From: DATNPX01 sp036702975
Lineage (GTDB): Bacteria; Cyanobacteriota; Vampirovibrionia; Obscuribacterales; Obscuribacteraceae
DNA: 64,000 nt
NCBI GenBank assembly: GCA_036702975.1
Contig: DATNPX010000032.1
Span: forward strand, 62,001-126,000
Reading direction: 5' to 3'
Each line of letters starts with the position of its first letter. The stretch's first letter is position 1. Under the pieces are notes generated by a model. That model saw only the letters and a program-made list of their open reading frames with translations. It did not search any database and was not told the origin of the DNA. Of the stretch, positions 53,302 to 61,968 are shown piece by piece. The position numbers were made by a program, and so were the translations under genes.

Positions 53302-54159
53302 ATGCAGTCGAATCAGTTGAAAGTGCCGCATAAGGCCGGAGCAAGAACGCTCAATCTAACAGCACAGGTTTTACTGCTGGCATCGGCACTTAGTTCTGTG
53401 TCGATACCAGCACAGGCGGCGGGTGAAGGACGTGGTGCTCGTTATGCTCCGGCCTTTGATGCTTCTCGCAATTCGACTGCGACGATGGAACCGAAAAACG
53501 TTCCGGACTTCGCTTCGAGCCTCGCGCCTGCAGCACAAGATCAAGGAGCGAGTCCACAAACGGCTCAGCCCGGTACTCCTCTAAGAGCGGGAGCTGCATC
53601 CACTACCATCCCCGTTGAGACTCGATTGAGACTGATTTTGGAATCAGCTGTCGATGCCAAAATGAGTCAACCTGGCGACATTTTCGAAGCTCACGTCAAA
53701 GACGATCTGTTCCTAGGTACTACTCTTTTGCTCGCGAAAGGCAGCTTCGTTCGCGGCAGAGTCTGTGAGGTCACAAAGCCTAGACTGCTTAGTCGAGCGG
53801 CAAAAATCGGTCTCAAGCTCGAACAAATAGTGACACCAACGGGCGAAGTTATACCACTCGATGCCGGTCTGGAATTCCACAAGGGTATGACTAATGCTAA
53901 AGGTCAGCTTGATCCGGGCACAAATCTCGTCACGCATATGGGCAACAAGGTCAAGCAAGTGACTGGGGGAACCTCACAAGGTTCGACTCGAGATGCACTC
54001 ATTGGATTGAACGTCGCGACACTAGGAGCTCCAGCGATAGCAACCGCCATAGGCAGCGGCGCCATCGGTCTTTTCCGCTCCGGTGACAACGTTAATTTGA
54101 CTCCGGGCCAGGAACTGGAAGTACTGCTCACCAATGACCTCGGGCTCCAGCTAAACTAA
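53302..54159 (+). CDS. Exported protein with beta-barrel-like domain, unknown function
   Basis: The 285-aa protein has a signal peptide (LNLTAQVLLLASALSSVSIPAQAAG), a disordered Ala/Pro/Gln region (to about residue 95) and a conserved-looking beta domain: IPVETRLRLILESAVDAKMSQPGDIFEAHVKDDLFLGTTLLLAKGSFVRGRVCEVTKPR..., then KIGLKLEQIVTPTGEVIPLDAGLEF. Similar domains occur in exported proteins of several phyla; I cannot name a function. The C-terminus has a Gly/Ala-rich hydrophobic stretch (NVATLGAPAIATAIGSGAIGLF). ATG 53302 preferred over GTG 53290. Confidence 0.75.
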   Translation: MQSNQLKVPHKAGARTLNLTAQVLLLASALSSVSIPAQAAGEGRGARYAPAFDASRNSTATMEPKNVPDFASSLAPAAQDQGASPQTAQPGTPLRAGAASTTIPVETRLRLILESAVDAKMSQPGDIFEAHVKDDLFLGTTLLLAKGSFVRGRVCEVTKPRLLSRAAKIGLKLEQIVTPTGEVIPLDAGLEFHKGMTNAKGQLDPGTNLVTHMGNKVKQVTGGTSQGSTRDALIGLNVATLGAPAIATAIGSGAIGLFRSGDNVNLTPGQELEVLLTNDLGLQLN

Positions 54160-54168
54160 CTGATGAGC

Positions 54169-54192
54169 TGCGGTAAGCACTTTACAGCCGCA
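54169..54192. terminator. Hairpin between converging genes
   Basis: TGCGG (54169-54173) pairs with CCGCA (54188-54192), and inside it GTAA with TTAC; the 2-base bulge AG separates them. It lies between the converging stops at 54159 and 54212. No T-run, so a terminator role is tentative. Confidence 0.3.
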
Positions 54193-54211
54193 ATCAGATG
54201 GCACAGCCAGT

Positions 54212-56248
54212 CTAGGCTTTTACAGGTTTGCGCTTCAGTTTGTAGCGAACGTGGTCAAGGTTGCGGCTGAACTGCGGATTTGAAGGGTCCAGCATTAAAG
54301 CTTTCAAGAATTGCTCTTCCGCTTCTTCAAGGTAGTGACGCTTCTCATAAATGACGCCCAAGTTGTTGTGGACCGAGGCGTTATTCGGAGACAGTTTCGA
54401 GCACGACTTGAGCTCCTTGAGAGCGCCTTCCAAGTCATCCTTCTCAATCAAAACCGTTGCTAAATTGTAGTGAGCAGGCAACGAATAGAAGTTCTGCTCC
54501 AATGCCTGGCGGTACTCGTCTTCTGCGTCATCAATCTGTCCAAGCGCCCTATAGCAAATACCAAGGTTGACGTGAGCAACAGTCATTTGAGGATCGAGAT
54601 CGAGCACTTCCTTGTATCGTTTGACGGCTTCGGTGGTACGCCCTTCAAGCTGGAACAGAAGCGCACCTTGATAGCGCGCCGGCAGCAGATGCGGATTCAG
54701 ATACAAAGCTCGATTAACTTCTTTGAGAGCATTCTTGTAGTCGCCAGCTTTCGTGAGCCGCAACGACTTTCTGTAGTGAGGCATCGGATCTAACGTGCGT
54801 GGGTCCGGTGTTTCATCCTTCTGCTCGCTGGCAGATTCTCTCGAACTTTCTTTGCTCTTTGAACTTTCGCGAGACACTTCAGCGCTTTCCACACGCTTCT
54901 TCCTCGGCTTTTCTACAGCGGCCTTGCCGTCATCCTCAAGAGGAACTTCTGCCTCCAGGTCGTATTCAGCGAACTTATTCGACTTCTTCGCACCAGTACC
55001 GGTACTTGAGCCACTGCCAGCCGGTTTTGATTGAGCAGTCGTCGAACCATTGGCTCTGCTGCCTGAGTGCGACGCAGAGGCCCGTGTCGTGGTGGCGGAA
55101 TCGTCATCATCTTCGACAGGTATTGCTTTGGACTTCGCCGATGCTGATGCGCTCCTTGTTGCAGGCGATTGACCTGGAGACGCATCGTCGGGAGCAACAG
55201 TAGTAACAGGATGGGGACGTCTATATGGTTTCTGCGAACTTTCCACTTGCCTTATGAAAGTAGCAAGATCCGCTGGCGGCTGAGGCACAGAAGGTTTCGG
55301 TTTCGCTACGCCAGTTCCTGCTGCGGTAGCTGCGCTCGGGGCTTTCGCGCCCCCCGGTTGTCCAGGAACACCAGGTTTGACCTGGCCAGCACCAACGCCT
55401 GCCGGAGGAATAGCAGCAACAGCCTTGGCTCCATTTCCAGCCGCAGCACCGTTCTGGCCAACCTTGCTAACGCTCGTCGCTGCACCGGCAGCCGTTTTCA
55501 CGGAAGAAACCGTGTTCACACTAGTAGCAGCGCCACCGGCGGCAGTACTAGATTCACCTCGAGGTTGAGCAGCAGACTTACTAGCGCCTTGAGAATCGGT
55601 CTTAGCGGATGCAGACTTTTGCACCGGAGTCGGAGCAGAAGTTTTATTGGACTCGCCTTCTTCGTCGCCGGATTTCGGAAGCGGAATAATCGAACGCCAC
55701 CATGAGCGGTGAGATTTAGCCGCAGGAGCCGGAGCGGGTGCAGCCGCAACTTCTTTCTTGCTTGCAGGAACTGGCGTTACGGAAGATTGCACAACCTTCC
55801 TTGCCGGAGCACCAGCTTTTGGTGCCGGTAGAGCACCCGAGGGAATTGGCGCACCCAAAGTTGGAACAGGCGGGCTTGATGCTGTTGATTGGCTCGACGA
55901 TTGCGCATTTAACGACGCCTGCAAATTGCTAGCAGAGGTAGCTCCGGCATCCTTAGAAGCTGGTGGTCTGGTTGCCGCAGCTCTCACTGCCGCTGAAGCA
56001 GCCGTCTTTGCACCGACCGGAGCCGGTATGTGTGCGGAAGGAATGGCGTTGGATGGAGTGGATGACTGACTGCCGTCAGCGTTTGCTCCGGAACCGCCGA
56101 CAGCCGATTGATACGGGCGTAGAGTAGCTCCACCGGGAACCGAGAGTGAAGAATCACCACCGGACTGCGCCATGGCAACTGTACCAACCAAACACAGCGT
56201 CGAAGCCAGTGAAATGGCAAAGGTTGTTCTGGCAAAACTTTCTTTCAT
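54212..56248 (-). CDS. Large exported Ala/Ser/Pro-rich TPR protein
   Basis: The 678-aa protein has a signal peptide (MKESFARTTFAISLASTLCLVGTVAMAQ). Residues about 30-480 are low-complexity, rich in Ala, Ser, Pro and Lys, probably disordered. The C-terminal 200 residues hold about five TPR units (HYRKSLRLTKAGDYKNALKEVNRALYLNPHLLPARYQGALLFQLEGRTTEAVKRYKEVLDLDP, and so on). ATG 56248 gives a conventional signal peptide. The frame also opens at TTG 56326, overlapping the dtd stop by 4 bases (TTGA), which would fit translational coupling but adds 26 residues before the signal peptide. Confidence 0.8.
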   Translation of the reverse strand: MKESFARTTFAISLASTLCLVGTVAMAQSGGDSSLSVPGGATLRPYQSAVGGSGANADGSQSSTPSNAIPSAHIPAPVGAKTAASAAVRAAATRPPASKDAGATSASNLQASLNAQSSSQSTASSPPVPTLGAPIPSGALPAPKAGAPARKVVQSSVTPVPASKKEVAAAPAPAPAAKSHRSWWRSIIPLPKSGDEEGESNKTSAPTPVQKSASAKTDSQGASKSAAQPRGESSTAAGGAATSVNTVSSVKTAAGAATSVSKVGQNGAAAGNGAKAVAAIPPAGVGAGQVKPGVPGQPGGAKAPSAATAAGTGVAKPKPSVPQPPADLATFIRQVESSQKPYRRPHPVTTVAPDDASPGQSPATRSASASAKSKAIPVEDDDDSATTTRASASHSGSRANGSTTAQSKPAGSGSSTGTGAKKSNKFAEYDLEAEVPLEDDGKAAVEKPRKKRVESAEVSRESSKSKESSRESASEQKDETPDPRTLDPMPHYRKSLRLTKAGDYKNALKEVNRALYLNPHLLPARYQGALLFQLEGRTTEAVKRYKEVLDLDPQMTVAHVNLGICYRALGQIDDAEDEYRQALEQNFYSLPAHYNLATVLIEKDDLEGALKELKSCSKLSPNNASVHNNLGVIYEKRHYLEEAEEQFLKALMLDPSNPQFSRNLDHVRYKLKRKPVKA

Positions 56249-56322
56249 CTGGATCAGCCCGTTCGTGTTTGGAAGCGAAGATTTAGCTAATGTTTCAAGC
56301 AACATTCTTCGACAAATAGAAT

Positions 56323-56862
56323 TCAAGCAGATACAGGGGGCGTAGAAGCGAACTGATTCTCTAATATCATTGTCACCGGACCGTCGTTTACAAGAGACAC
56401 CTTCATGTCAGCGCCGAATTGGCCTGTCTCTACGGTCACGCCCAATCGCCTTAACTCGCCGATAAAATGTAAGTAAAGCTCGTTACCTCTGGCAGGCGCA
56501 GCAGCACGGATGAAACTCGGGCGTCGTCCCTTGCGCCAGTCGGCGATTAAAGTGAACTGTGAGATGACCAGAATCCCGCCCCCGACATCGAGTATCGATT
56601 TGTTCATTTTTCCTTCCTCATCCGGAAAGATTCGCAAGTCGACACTCTTTTGCGCGAGGTAGGCGGAGTCCTTCTCCGAGTCGCCCTGTTCCACGCCCAA
56701 CAATATGAGAAGCCCTAAACGGGTTTCGGCGCCGGACGCATCGTTGCCGTCCGCACCAATACCAATAGCACCCAGGATTTCCCCATCGACTGTCACTGAC
56801 GCCGAAGAAACGCGTTGTAACACTGCCTTCACAAGGACTGCTCCAAAATCTACGTCCGCCAT
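56323..56862 (-). CDS. dtd: D-aminoacyl-tRNA deacylase
   Basis: Removes D-amino acids (and glycine from tRNA-Ala) from mischarged tRNAs. The family motifs VLQRVSSASVTVDGEILGAIG, SQFTLIADWRKGRRPSF (nucleophile region) and VSLVNDGPVTMILE (cross-subunit Gly-cisPro motif) are intact. The 179 aa are longer than E. coli Dtd (145) owing to an N-terminal extension and a short insertion after IGIGAD. It lies upstream of the TPR gene on the same strand. Confidence 0.92.
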   Translation of the reverse strand: MADVDFGAVLVKAVLQRVSSASVTVDGEILGAIGIGADGNDASGAETRLGLLILLGVEQGDSEKDSAYLAQKSVDLRIFPDEEGKMNKSILDVGGGILVISQFTLIADWRKGRRPSFIRAAAPARGNELYLHFIGELRRLGVTVETGQFGADMKVSLVNDGPVTMILENQFASTPPVSA

Positions 56863-56973
56863 CCATTTGTAACAGAGCTAAACTCATATTCAGAATGCGG
56901 AAGCCATTTATGTTACCATTCCATTCGCAACGTACTGATGCGCAAGCAATTCAGTGCGATAATTGCTACGTGA

Positions 56974-57050
<77 letters not shown>

Positions 57051-57068
57051 AATAAAAGCGTAGTAAAG

Positions 57069-57099
57069 CCGCCAGTTTCGAGAGATCTGGCGGTTTTTT
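57069..57099 (+). terminator. Intrinsic terminator after tRNA-fMet
   Basis: CCGCCAG (57069-57075), an 11-base loop, CTGGCGG (57087-57093) and T6 (57094-57099). It is the best intrinsic terminator in the window, 18 bases after the tRNA. Confidence 0.9.
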
Positions 57100-57456
57100 A
57101 TTGGGGTAGCCTTCAGAGCGCGCCTTACCCTGACGAGATTAACTGAAAAACTGGTTTCTCCAATTTTTCCTTCATTGATCTCTCTTTTTCAAATTTTGCT
57201 GAAATTAGCTCTGGCTCTCACTGTCACCAATCCGTAAATAATCGACAGGTCTGTTGCGCTACCGTCCAGAGCACTACCCGTAGTATCAATTGAAAAGCAG
57301 GCGCCAAACCCCTCAGTCGTACGGGTATTGGTTCGTGTTTACCACAGCCTCATCTCTTCAGTGGCTGATTATCGTGCCAGGTTCTCATCGTTTTTAGCGA
57401 TTTAATCGTTTTTAGCGATTTTGTGCCATACTAACCATAAGCCAAGGAGTTTAGTT
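57100..57456. other. Intergenic region before the toxin-antitoxin pair
   Basis: About 357 bases without a supported gene. The last part has two 18-bp tandem repeats directly before the antitoxin start; the rest shows no clear signal. Confidence 0.5.
57387..57421. promoter_or_regulatory. Tandem 18-bp repeats upstream of the antitoxin gene (possible operator)
   Basis: ATCGTTTTTAGCGATTT occurs twice with an 18-bp period (57387-57403 and 57405-57421). Each copy is itself an inverted repeat (ATCG...CGAT arms). They end 35 bases before the antitoxin ATG, the usual place for an autoregulatory operator of a toxin-antitoxin operon. Confidence 0.55.
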
Positions 57457-57927
57457 ATGACAGCAGCAACAATGACCTTCGTCTCAAAAGAGGAGCAATC
57501 CGCGCCAATTCAAGGTGTTGCAGAGTCGATGCATAATCAGCCAGAAACTGGGTTCTCATTGCTTTGCCCTGACGGCGGTAAAGTGCCATTGCCCGAGCCG
57601 CTTGCAAGAGTTTTAATGGCGGCGGCTGAGGCATTGATGCGTAAAAACGCAGTAACCATGGTAGTGCGCAGCGCGTGGCTGACTACAAAAGAAGCTGCCG
57701 ACATGATGGGTTACTCAAGACAAGTCGTCGTCGACTTGATCAAAAAAAACAAATTGAAAGCGACAAAATTCGAAGGGACAACCCATCGAAGAATCAAACT
57801 ATCTGACCTTCTTGAGTACATGAATAAAGAGGACAAAGAAAGATCCGACGCATTCGCGAAGTTGGTCGATATGACAGAAGAATTCGGCGGTTACGATCTG
57901 GAAAGCGAGAAAAAAGAGCGCAAATAG
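57457..57927 (+). CDS. Excisionase-type (HTH_17) antitoxin
   Basis: The 156-aa protein has an excisionase-like winged HTH in its centre (about residues 75-125: SAWLTTKEAADMMGYSRQVVVDLIKKNKLKATKFEGTTHRRIKLSDLLEYM) and an acidic C-terminus that could bind the toxin. The start ATG 57457 has AAGGAG 8 bases upstream; a frame opening at 57421 lacks a site. The stop TAG is directly followed by the ATG of the PIN toxin. Such HTH_17/PIN pairs are type II toxin-antitoxin systems. Confidence 0.85.
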   Translation: MTAATMTFVSKEEQSAPIQGVAESMHNQPETGFSLLCPDGGKVPLPEPLARVLMAAAEALMRKNAVTMVVRSAWLTTKEAADMMGYSRQVVVDLIKKNKLKATKFEGTTHRRIKLSDLLEYMNKEDKERSDAFAKLVDMTEEFGGYDLESEKKERK

Positions 57928-58536
57928 ATGGCATTTTCTGCAATTTATGACGCTTGCGTTCTTTATCCCTTTGAGATTCGCGACGTATTAATGACAGCAG
58001 CGCTTACGCGCTGCTTCACTCTTTATTGGACCGAAGCCATTTTGGACGAATGCGCTCGCAATTTGATAGCAGATGGACGTGCCACAGAAGAAAACATGAA
58101 GGTCATGATAGACGGCATGAATTCCGTCTATCCGTATGCCAATATACCGCTTGCCGACTACGAAAGTCTCATTCCAGTCATGACAAATGATCCTAAGGAC
58201 AGGCACGTTCTGGCTGCCGCAGTGGCAAAAAAAGTAGACGTAATCGTCACTGTCAATTTCAAAGACTTCAAGCCGGAAGCATTAGAACCCTATGGAATAG
58301 AGGCTCAACATCCGGATGCATTCGTCCGGCACGTGCTCGACCTCGAAGCAAAAAGCTTCGTGGCTGAATTTCACAAACGCAACGAACAGCGTCGAGCCTG
58401 GGCAGCCAAAAGAGGAAAGGAACCGCATTCAGACGAAGCAATTGCCGCTCATCTTGCCGACGCGCAGCCGCCGATGGCCGAGACGAGCGACTTCCTTCTT
58501 AAATGTCTGAGAGATTCACGTTTTAAAATACAGTAG
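57928..58536 (+). CDS. PIN-domain toxin (VapC-like ribonuclease)
   Basis: The 202-aa PIN-domain protein has acidic metal ligands in IYDACVLYP (Asp8), AILDECARN, NDPKDRHVLAAAVA and VTVNFKDFKP. PIN toxins cut tRNA or other RNAs and are kept in check by the partner antitoxin. The C-terminal 60 residues (LEAKSFVAEFHKRNEQRRAWAAKRG...) form a helical extension not seen in minimal VapC (about 130 aa). It abuts the antitoxin gene with no spacing. Confidence 0.88.
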   Translation: MAFSAIYDACVLYPFEIRDVLMTAALTRCFTLYWTEAILDECARNLIADGRATEENMKVMIDGMNSVYPYANIPLADYESLIPVMTNDPKDRHVLAAAVAKKVDVIVTVNFKDFKPEALEPYGIEAQHPDAFVRHVLDLEAKSFVAEFHKRNEQRRAWAAKRGKEPHSDEAIAAHLADAQPPMAETSDFLLKCLRDSRFKIQ

Positions 58537-58568
58537 CCTCAATCATTGAGCCGAGAAAGGTCAGACAG

Positions 58569-58661
58569 ATGGCAAAGAAGAACACAAACAAAAGCATCGA
58601 TAAAAATACAGGCATCTGGTCTACCACCGGATCAGCAGGCAAAATACTCATCTATTGTTGA
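58569..58661 (+). CDS. Possible 30-aa small protein after the toxin
   Basis: A short frame beginning MAKKNTNKSIDKNTGIWSTT and ending KILIYC, preceded by AAAGG at suitable spacing, 32 bases after the toxin stop. It is basic and has no recognised domain. Evidence is limited to start, ribosome site and position. Confidence 0.3.
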   Translation: MAKKNTNKSIDKNTGIWSTTGSAGKILIYC

Positions 58662-58727
58662 AACCAACTTTGCCTCAATGCAGCTGAAATAGCACCTAAA
58701 GCAAAGATTGAGATTCGACTGCGAGGG

Positions 58728-59522
58728 TCAGCGAGTCGTCGACTCCTTATTGCGTTCTTCCGCTAAGGCATCGAACGTCGAGACGTTCATCAAAAATGCA
58801 GTCGGTTTAACGCCAAAATCTCCGAAAAACGGCGTGCTATACAGTGCAACGAGATAGATATTCAATGATAGCGTTACAGACACAAGCACCGTCATTAGTG
58901 CCTGAGCGCGAATTGAATCCAGAGCAAAGAAATAAGTGAATACAGTGGTCGACAAACCCCCGACTATTAACACCGCCCATAGTACCGGCGAGACTTTATT
59001 CGTTGCTGTGATCAAACGCTCTCGTCGGCAATCTCCAAATTCGTCCATGGCCGAGAGTATTTGTTGATAAAAGGATTTTTGACTTTCAGTCTGCGGCTCA
59101 TAATTGCGGATAGAAGACCAGAGCTTATTTACCTGCTGCCATCCTGCAGAATTCGGTTCATCCTTCTGCATTCGATGCCATTCTTCGTCAATTACAACGT
59201 GCACATAACGTTCACAAGCTGTCTGAATTTGAACTCGATTTTTTTCAGGGAATCCCTCCGCCAGCCTAAATACATCGGCAACTGCGTTGGCCTCATGTTC
59301 AACGTTCAACCGCGCTTGGTCCATGTCTTGTGAAGCACTAACAACCACGAATCCAAGAACAACAGCATAGAGAGTGCCCAAGACAGAGAGCATGTAGCCC
59401 CCGACTTCATGGCATCTCTGCAATTTTTCAGGATGCACGACCTGTCGCACCAAAAACATGCCTAGCACAGAAAGTAACGTGCTTCCTCCAACAACCAGTG
59501 CACCAAGCGTTAAGGAGTTCAA
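58728..59522 (-). CDS. DUF4239-type (bestrophin-like) membrane protein
   Basis: The 264-aa membrane protein has N-terminal helices at about residues 5-25 and 45-65 (GGYMLSVLGTLYAVVLGFVVVSASQDMDQARLNVEHEANAVADVFRLAEGFP, the DUF4239 signature), a soluble central helical part and two further helices at about 180-230 (PVLWAVLIVGGLSTTVFTYFF, ALMTVLVSVTLSLNIYLVAL). The family is widespread and uncharacterised, distantly bestrophin-like. It lies downstream of the toxin-antitoxin pair, on the opposite strand. Confidence 0.8.
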   Translation of the reverse strand: MNSLTLGALVVGGSTLLSVLGMFLVRQVVHPEKLQRCHEVGGYMLSVLGTLYAVVLGFVVVSASQDMDQARLNVEHEANAVADVFRLAEGFPEKNRVQIQTACERYVHVVIDEEWHRMQKDEPNSAGWQQVNKLWSSIRNYEPQTESQKSFYQQILSAMDEFGDCRRERLITATNKVSPVLWAVLIVGGLSTTVFTYFFALDSIRAQALMTVLVSVTLSLNIYLVALYSTPFFGDFGVKPTAFLMNVSTFDALAEERNKESTTR

Positions 59523-59966
59523 TTTTGTTCCCCACTTAATTTATTAGTCTGCGTTTTTTTGACTGACGTTAGCTAGATAAACATAAGCCAAACGACCTGC
59601 TCATCATATCGTTAATAATCGAGCAAATGTAGTGAAAGAGCTAGAGCAATTTTTCACAGGCCAGTCCACAAAATTTTTTCACGACTTTGGTCAATGCAAA
59701 AAAGTCAGCTACAGGAGGCTCCAGCACATCCTTGAATATTATTTTCTAAAACAAAAGATTTACGGGAACCTTGTAGCGAAAGTGCGATCATCCCCCGAAT
59801 TAGAAAACCGGAACCCTTGCAAACGTCCTATTTATCGAGATTTATAAACGTCACACCGCAGACATCTAAATCTGGTTTTCCATAATTGATGATGCAGGCC
59901 AACGATGAGATTATCGATACAAGAAAATCGAAATCATAGCAACATCGGAGAAACGGAGGGCGGACC
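59523..59966. other. Intergenic region, no convincing gene
   Basis: About 440 bases. One frame from GTG 59632 to 59847 could give 71 residues, but it has no ribosome site and no family pattern, so I leave it out. The region must contain the promoters for both neighbouring genes. Confidence 0.4.
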
Positions 59967-60776
59967 ATGTGGCGAGACCTAGCGCAGTCATTCATTGACA
60001 GGATAAAACTGTCACGAGCTACCGAGGATGAGCGAACAAACTTAGCAGACAACGTGAGCCGCTTAAGACGCACAGCTAAGACTGCTGCGGCACAGGAACA
60101 GCTTTCGACTGAGGAAGCGCCCGCAGACGAATTAGAAGGCAAATTACCTGAACAAGTTCACGGTTCACTCTTTGACTCCATCTCGACGGCAGGCTCGACA
60201 CCTAGAAAAGAACGTCGTGCGGTAGGTCACTGGTTTACGCACTCAATGGCAGCGGCCAGAGAAGGTGAAGAGGTAAGAGCGGAATGCTCATATGATGAAG
60301 ACTTCGCCGCTCCAGTCGAGCCACAAGCGGTTGCTCTAGATACATTCCTATCCAGAACAGCTCAAGCTTCGGCCCTAGAGACTTTCATCCTAAAAAAACA
60401 CGAGCCAAAACAGTTAGAAGAGTTTGCAGAATATACGCTACCAGAAGATTACACTGACGATCCACTGTTCAATCTCGCGAGCAGCCCCGATGTAGACGTC
60501 CGTCGCTCGGTCGCGACTAACGAACACCTGTCCGTTGGAGCCATGTGGGCACTTGCAGACGACGAAAATTTCGACATCAGACTTCACCTGATTCAAAATC
60601 CTAACGTGTCCATTGCCATGCTAGAACATCTAAGTCAAGACTCAGACCCAAGGGTGTCTCGAAACGCAAGGGCTCGGTTGCGCTCCATGTATGAAGAACA
60701 TTACGGCATCGCAACCGGCAATCTCGCTACTGAGAAATCTGAAAACGATGGAGTGAAATTTTCACAGTCGGCTTGA
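59967..60776 (+). CDS. Protein with LRV/HEAT-like repeats
   Basis: The 269-aa acidic protein has a charged, partly disordered N-terminal half. The C-terminal half has three short helical repeats of leucine-rich-variant type (LFNLASSPDVDVRRSVATNEHLSVGAMWALADDENFDIRLHLIQNPNVSIAMLEHLSQDSDPRVSRNARARL). Such repeats mediate protein binding. GGAGG 9-10 bases before ATG 59967 supports the start. No partner is evident. Confidence 0.75.
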   Translation: MWRDLAQSFIDRIKLSRATEDERTNLADNVSRLRRTAKTAAAQEQLSTEEAPADELEGKLPEQVHGSLFDSISTAGSTPRKERRAVGHWFTHSMAAAREGEEVRAECSYDEDFAAPVEPQAVALDTFLSRTAQASALETFILKKHEPKQLEEFAEYTLPEDYTDDPLFNLASSPDVDVRRSVATNEHLSVGAMWALADDENFDIRLHLIQNPNVSIAMLEHLSQDSDPRVSRNARARLRSMYEEHYGIATGNLATEKSENDGVKFSQSA

Positions 60777-60879
60777 GCTTTTTCCACAGGCTGGGTGGCT
60801 GAGTAGTTGAGCCGCTGCGCTTTGATTCCTCATTCCATGAAGCGTATGATAGTTCAGCCGCTTCAGAAACGAGGACAAA

Positions 60880-61965
60880 ATGAGCTTTAGAGATACTTTT
60901 GGTATCAAGTACCCGATCATTCAAGCACCGATGGCTGGCTCGGATGATCCGACACTGGTAGCAGCGTCTTCAAATAGCGGCGTGCTGGGCTCGCTCGGGG
61001 CGCAATACCGTAGTCCGGAAGAGATTCGCAAAGCGATTCAACACATTAGGGATCTGACCGACAAACCGTTTGCCGTAAATCTTTTTGCCCTGCCCAAAAA
61101 CTTGCCGCCAACAGAATCTGAGATCAAAACAGCGACGAGACCGCTTGAGAGATATTACGCTAAGTTCAATATTCAGACACCGACGCCAGCGTCCATCAGA
61201 TCCACGATCGATGCTGAAGCACAGCTTCAGGTATTGCTTGATGAGCGTGTACCAGTTTTCTCTTTTACATTAGGAGTTCCTGACGCGAAATGGCTCGATG
61301 CATTCAGAGAGAATGATACCTTGCTCATCGGGACAGCAACCAATATTGACGAAGCACTTCTTTTGGAGCGCAGTGGAGTGGACGCACTCACAGCGCAGGG
61401 AACAGAAGCCGGAGGTCATCGCGGTACTTTCATCGGTGCACACGAAGATTCGATGATCGGATTAATGTCTCTGATTCCGGAGTTGGTAGATACAGTCAAA
61501 ATCCCGGTAATCGCTGCCGGTGGCATCATGGACGGACGCGGTATCGCCGCAGCTTTTGCTCTTGGAGCCCAGGCGGTGCAACTTGGTACTGCATTCCTGG
61601 GTGTGAACGAATGCAGCGTGCACCAGGCGTACAAAGATGCACTGAAAACGCACACATCCAATCAGACAAAAATCACAAAGGTCTTCTCCGGTGGTGCAGC
61701 ACGCGGAATCGACAACGAGTTCATGCACCAAAATGCCGAGATGCCACTGCTTCCCTTTCCGTATCACAACTCTTTGACTCGACCGATTCGCAAAGTGGCG
61801 AATGAGCGTGGTCTGACCGACTACACTAATCTCTGGTCAGGACAAAGCGGACGTTTGCTACGCGAAGTTAGCACCAACGAACTGGTTAAAGCACTAGTAG
61901 CTGAAACAAAATCTGCGGTCGATAATTTGTTCGCAGCTTGTGTAGCAATGGAACATACCGATTAG
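60880..61965 (+). CDS. Nitronate monooxygenase (NPD-family flavoprotein)
   Basis: FMN-dependent TIM-barrel enzyme that oxidises alkyl nitronates such as propionate 3-nitronate, detoxifying nitro-compounds. YPIIQAPMAGSDDPTLVAASSNSGVLGSLGA at the N-terminus, DALTAQGTEAGGHRGTF (conserved AGGHRG) and VIAAGGIMDGRGIAAAFALGAQAVQLGTAFL are diagnostic. The 361 aa are normal. It converges with the downstream dehydratase gene with 3 bases between stops. Confidence 0.92.
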   Translation: MSFRDTFGIKYPIIQAPMAGSDDPTLVAASSNSGVLGSLGAQYRSPEEIRKAIQHIRDLTDKPFAVNLFALPKNLPPTESEIKTATRPLERYYAKFNIQTPTPASIRSTIDAEAQLQVLLDERVPVFSFTLGVPDAKWLDAFRENDTLLIGTATNIDEALLLERSGVDALTAQGTEAGGHRGTFIGAHEDSMIGLMSLIPELVDTVKIPVIAAGGIMDGRGIAAAFALGAQAVQLGTAFLGVNECSVHQAYKDALKTHTSNQTKITKVFSGGAARGIDNEFMHQNAEMPLLPFPYHNSLTRPIRKVANERGLTDYTNLWSGQSGRLLREVSTNELVKALVAETKSAVDNLFAACVAMEHTD

Positions 61966-61968
61966 CGG

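Noticed and set aside
59632..59847. 71-residue open frame as a gene
   Set aside because: No ribosome site, GTG start and no recognisable pattern.
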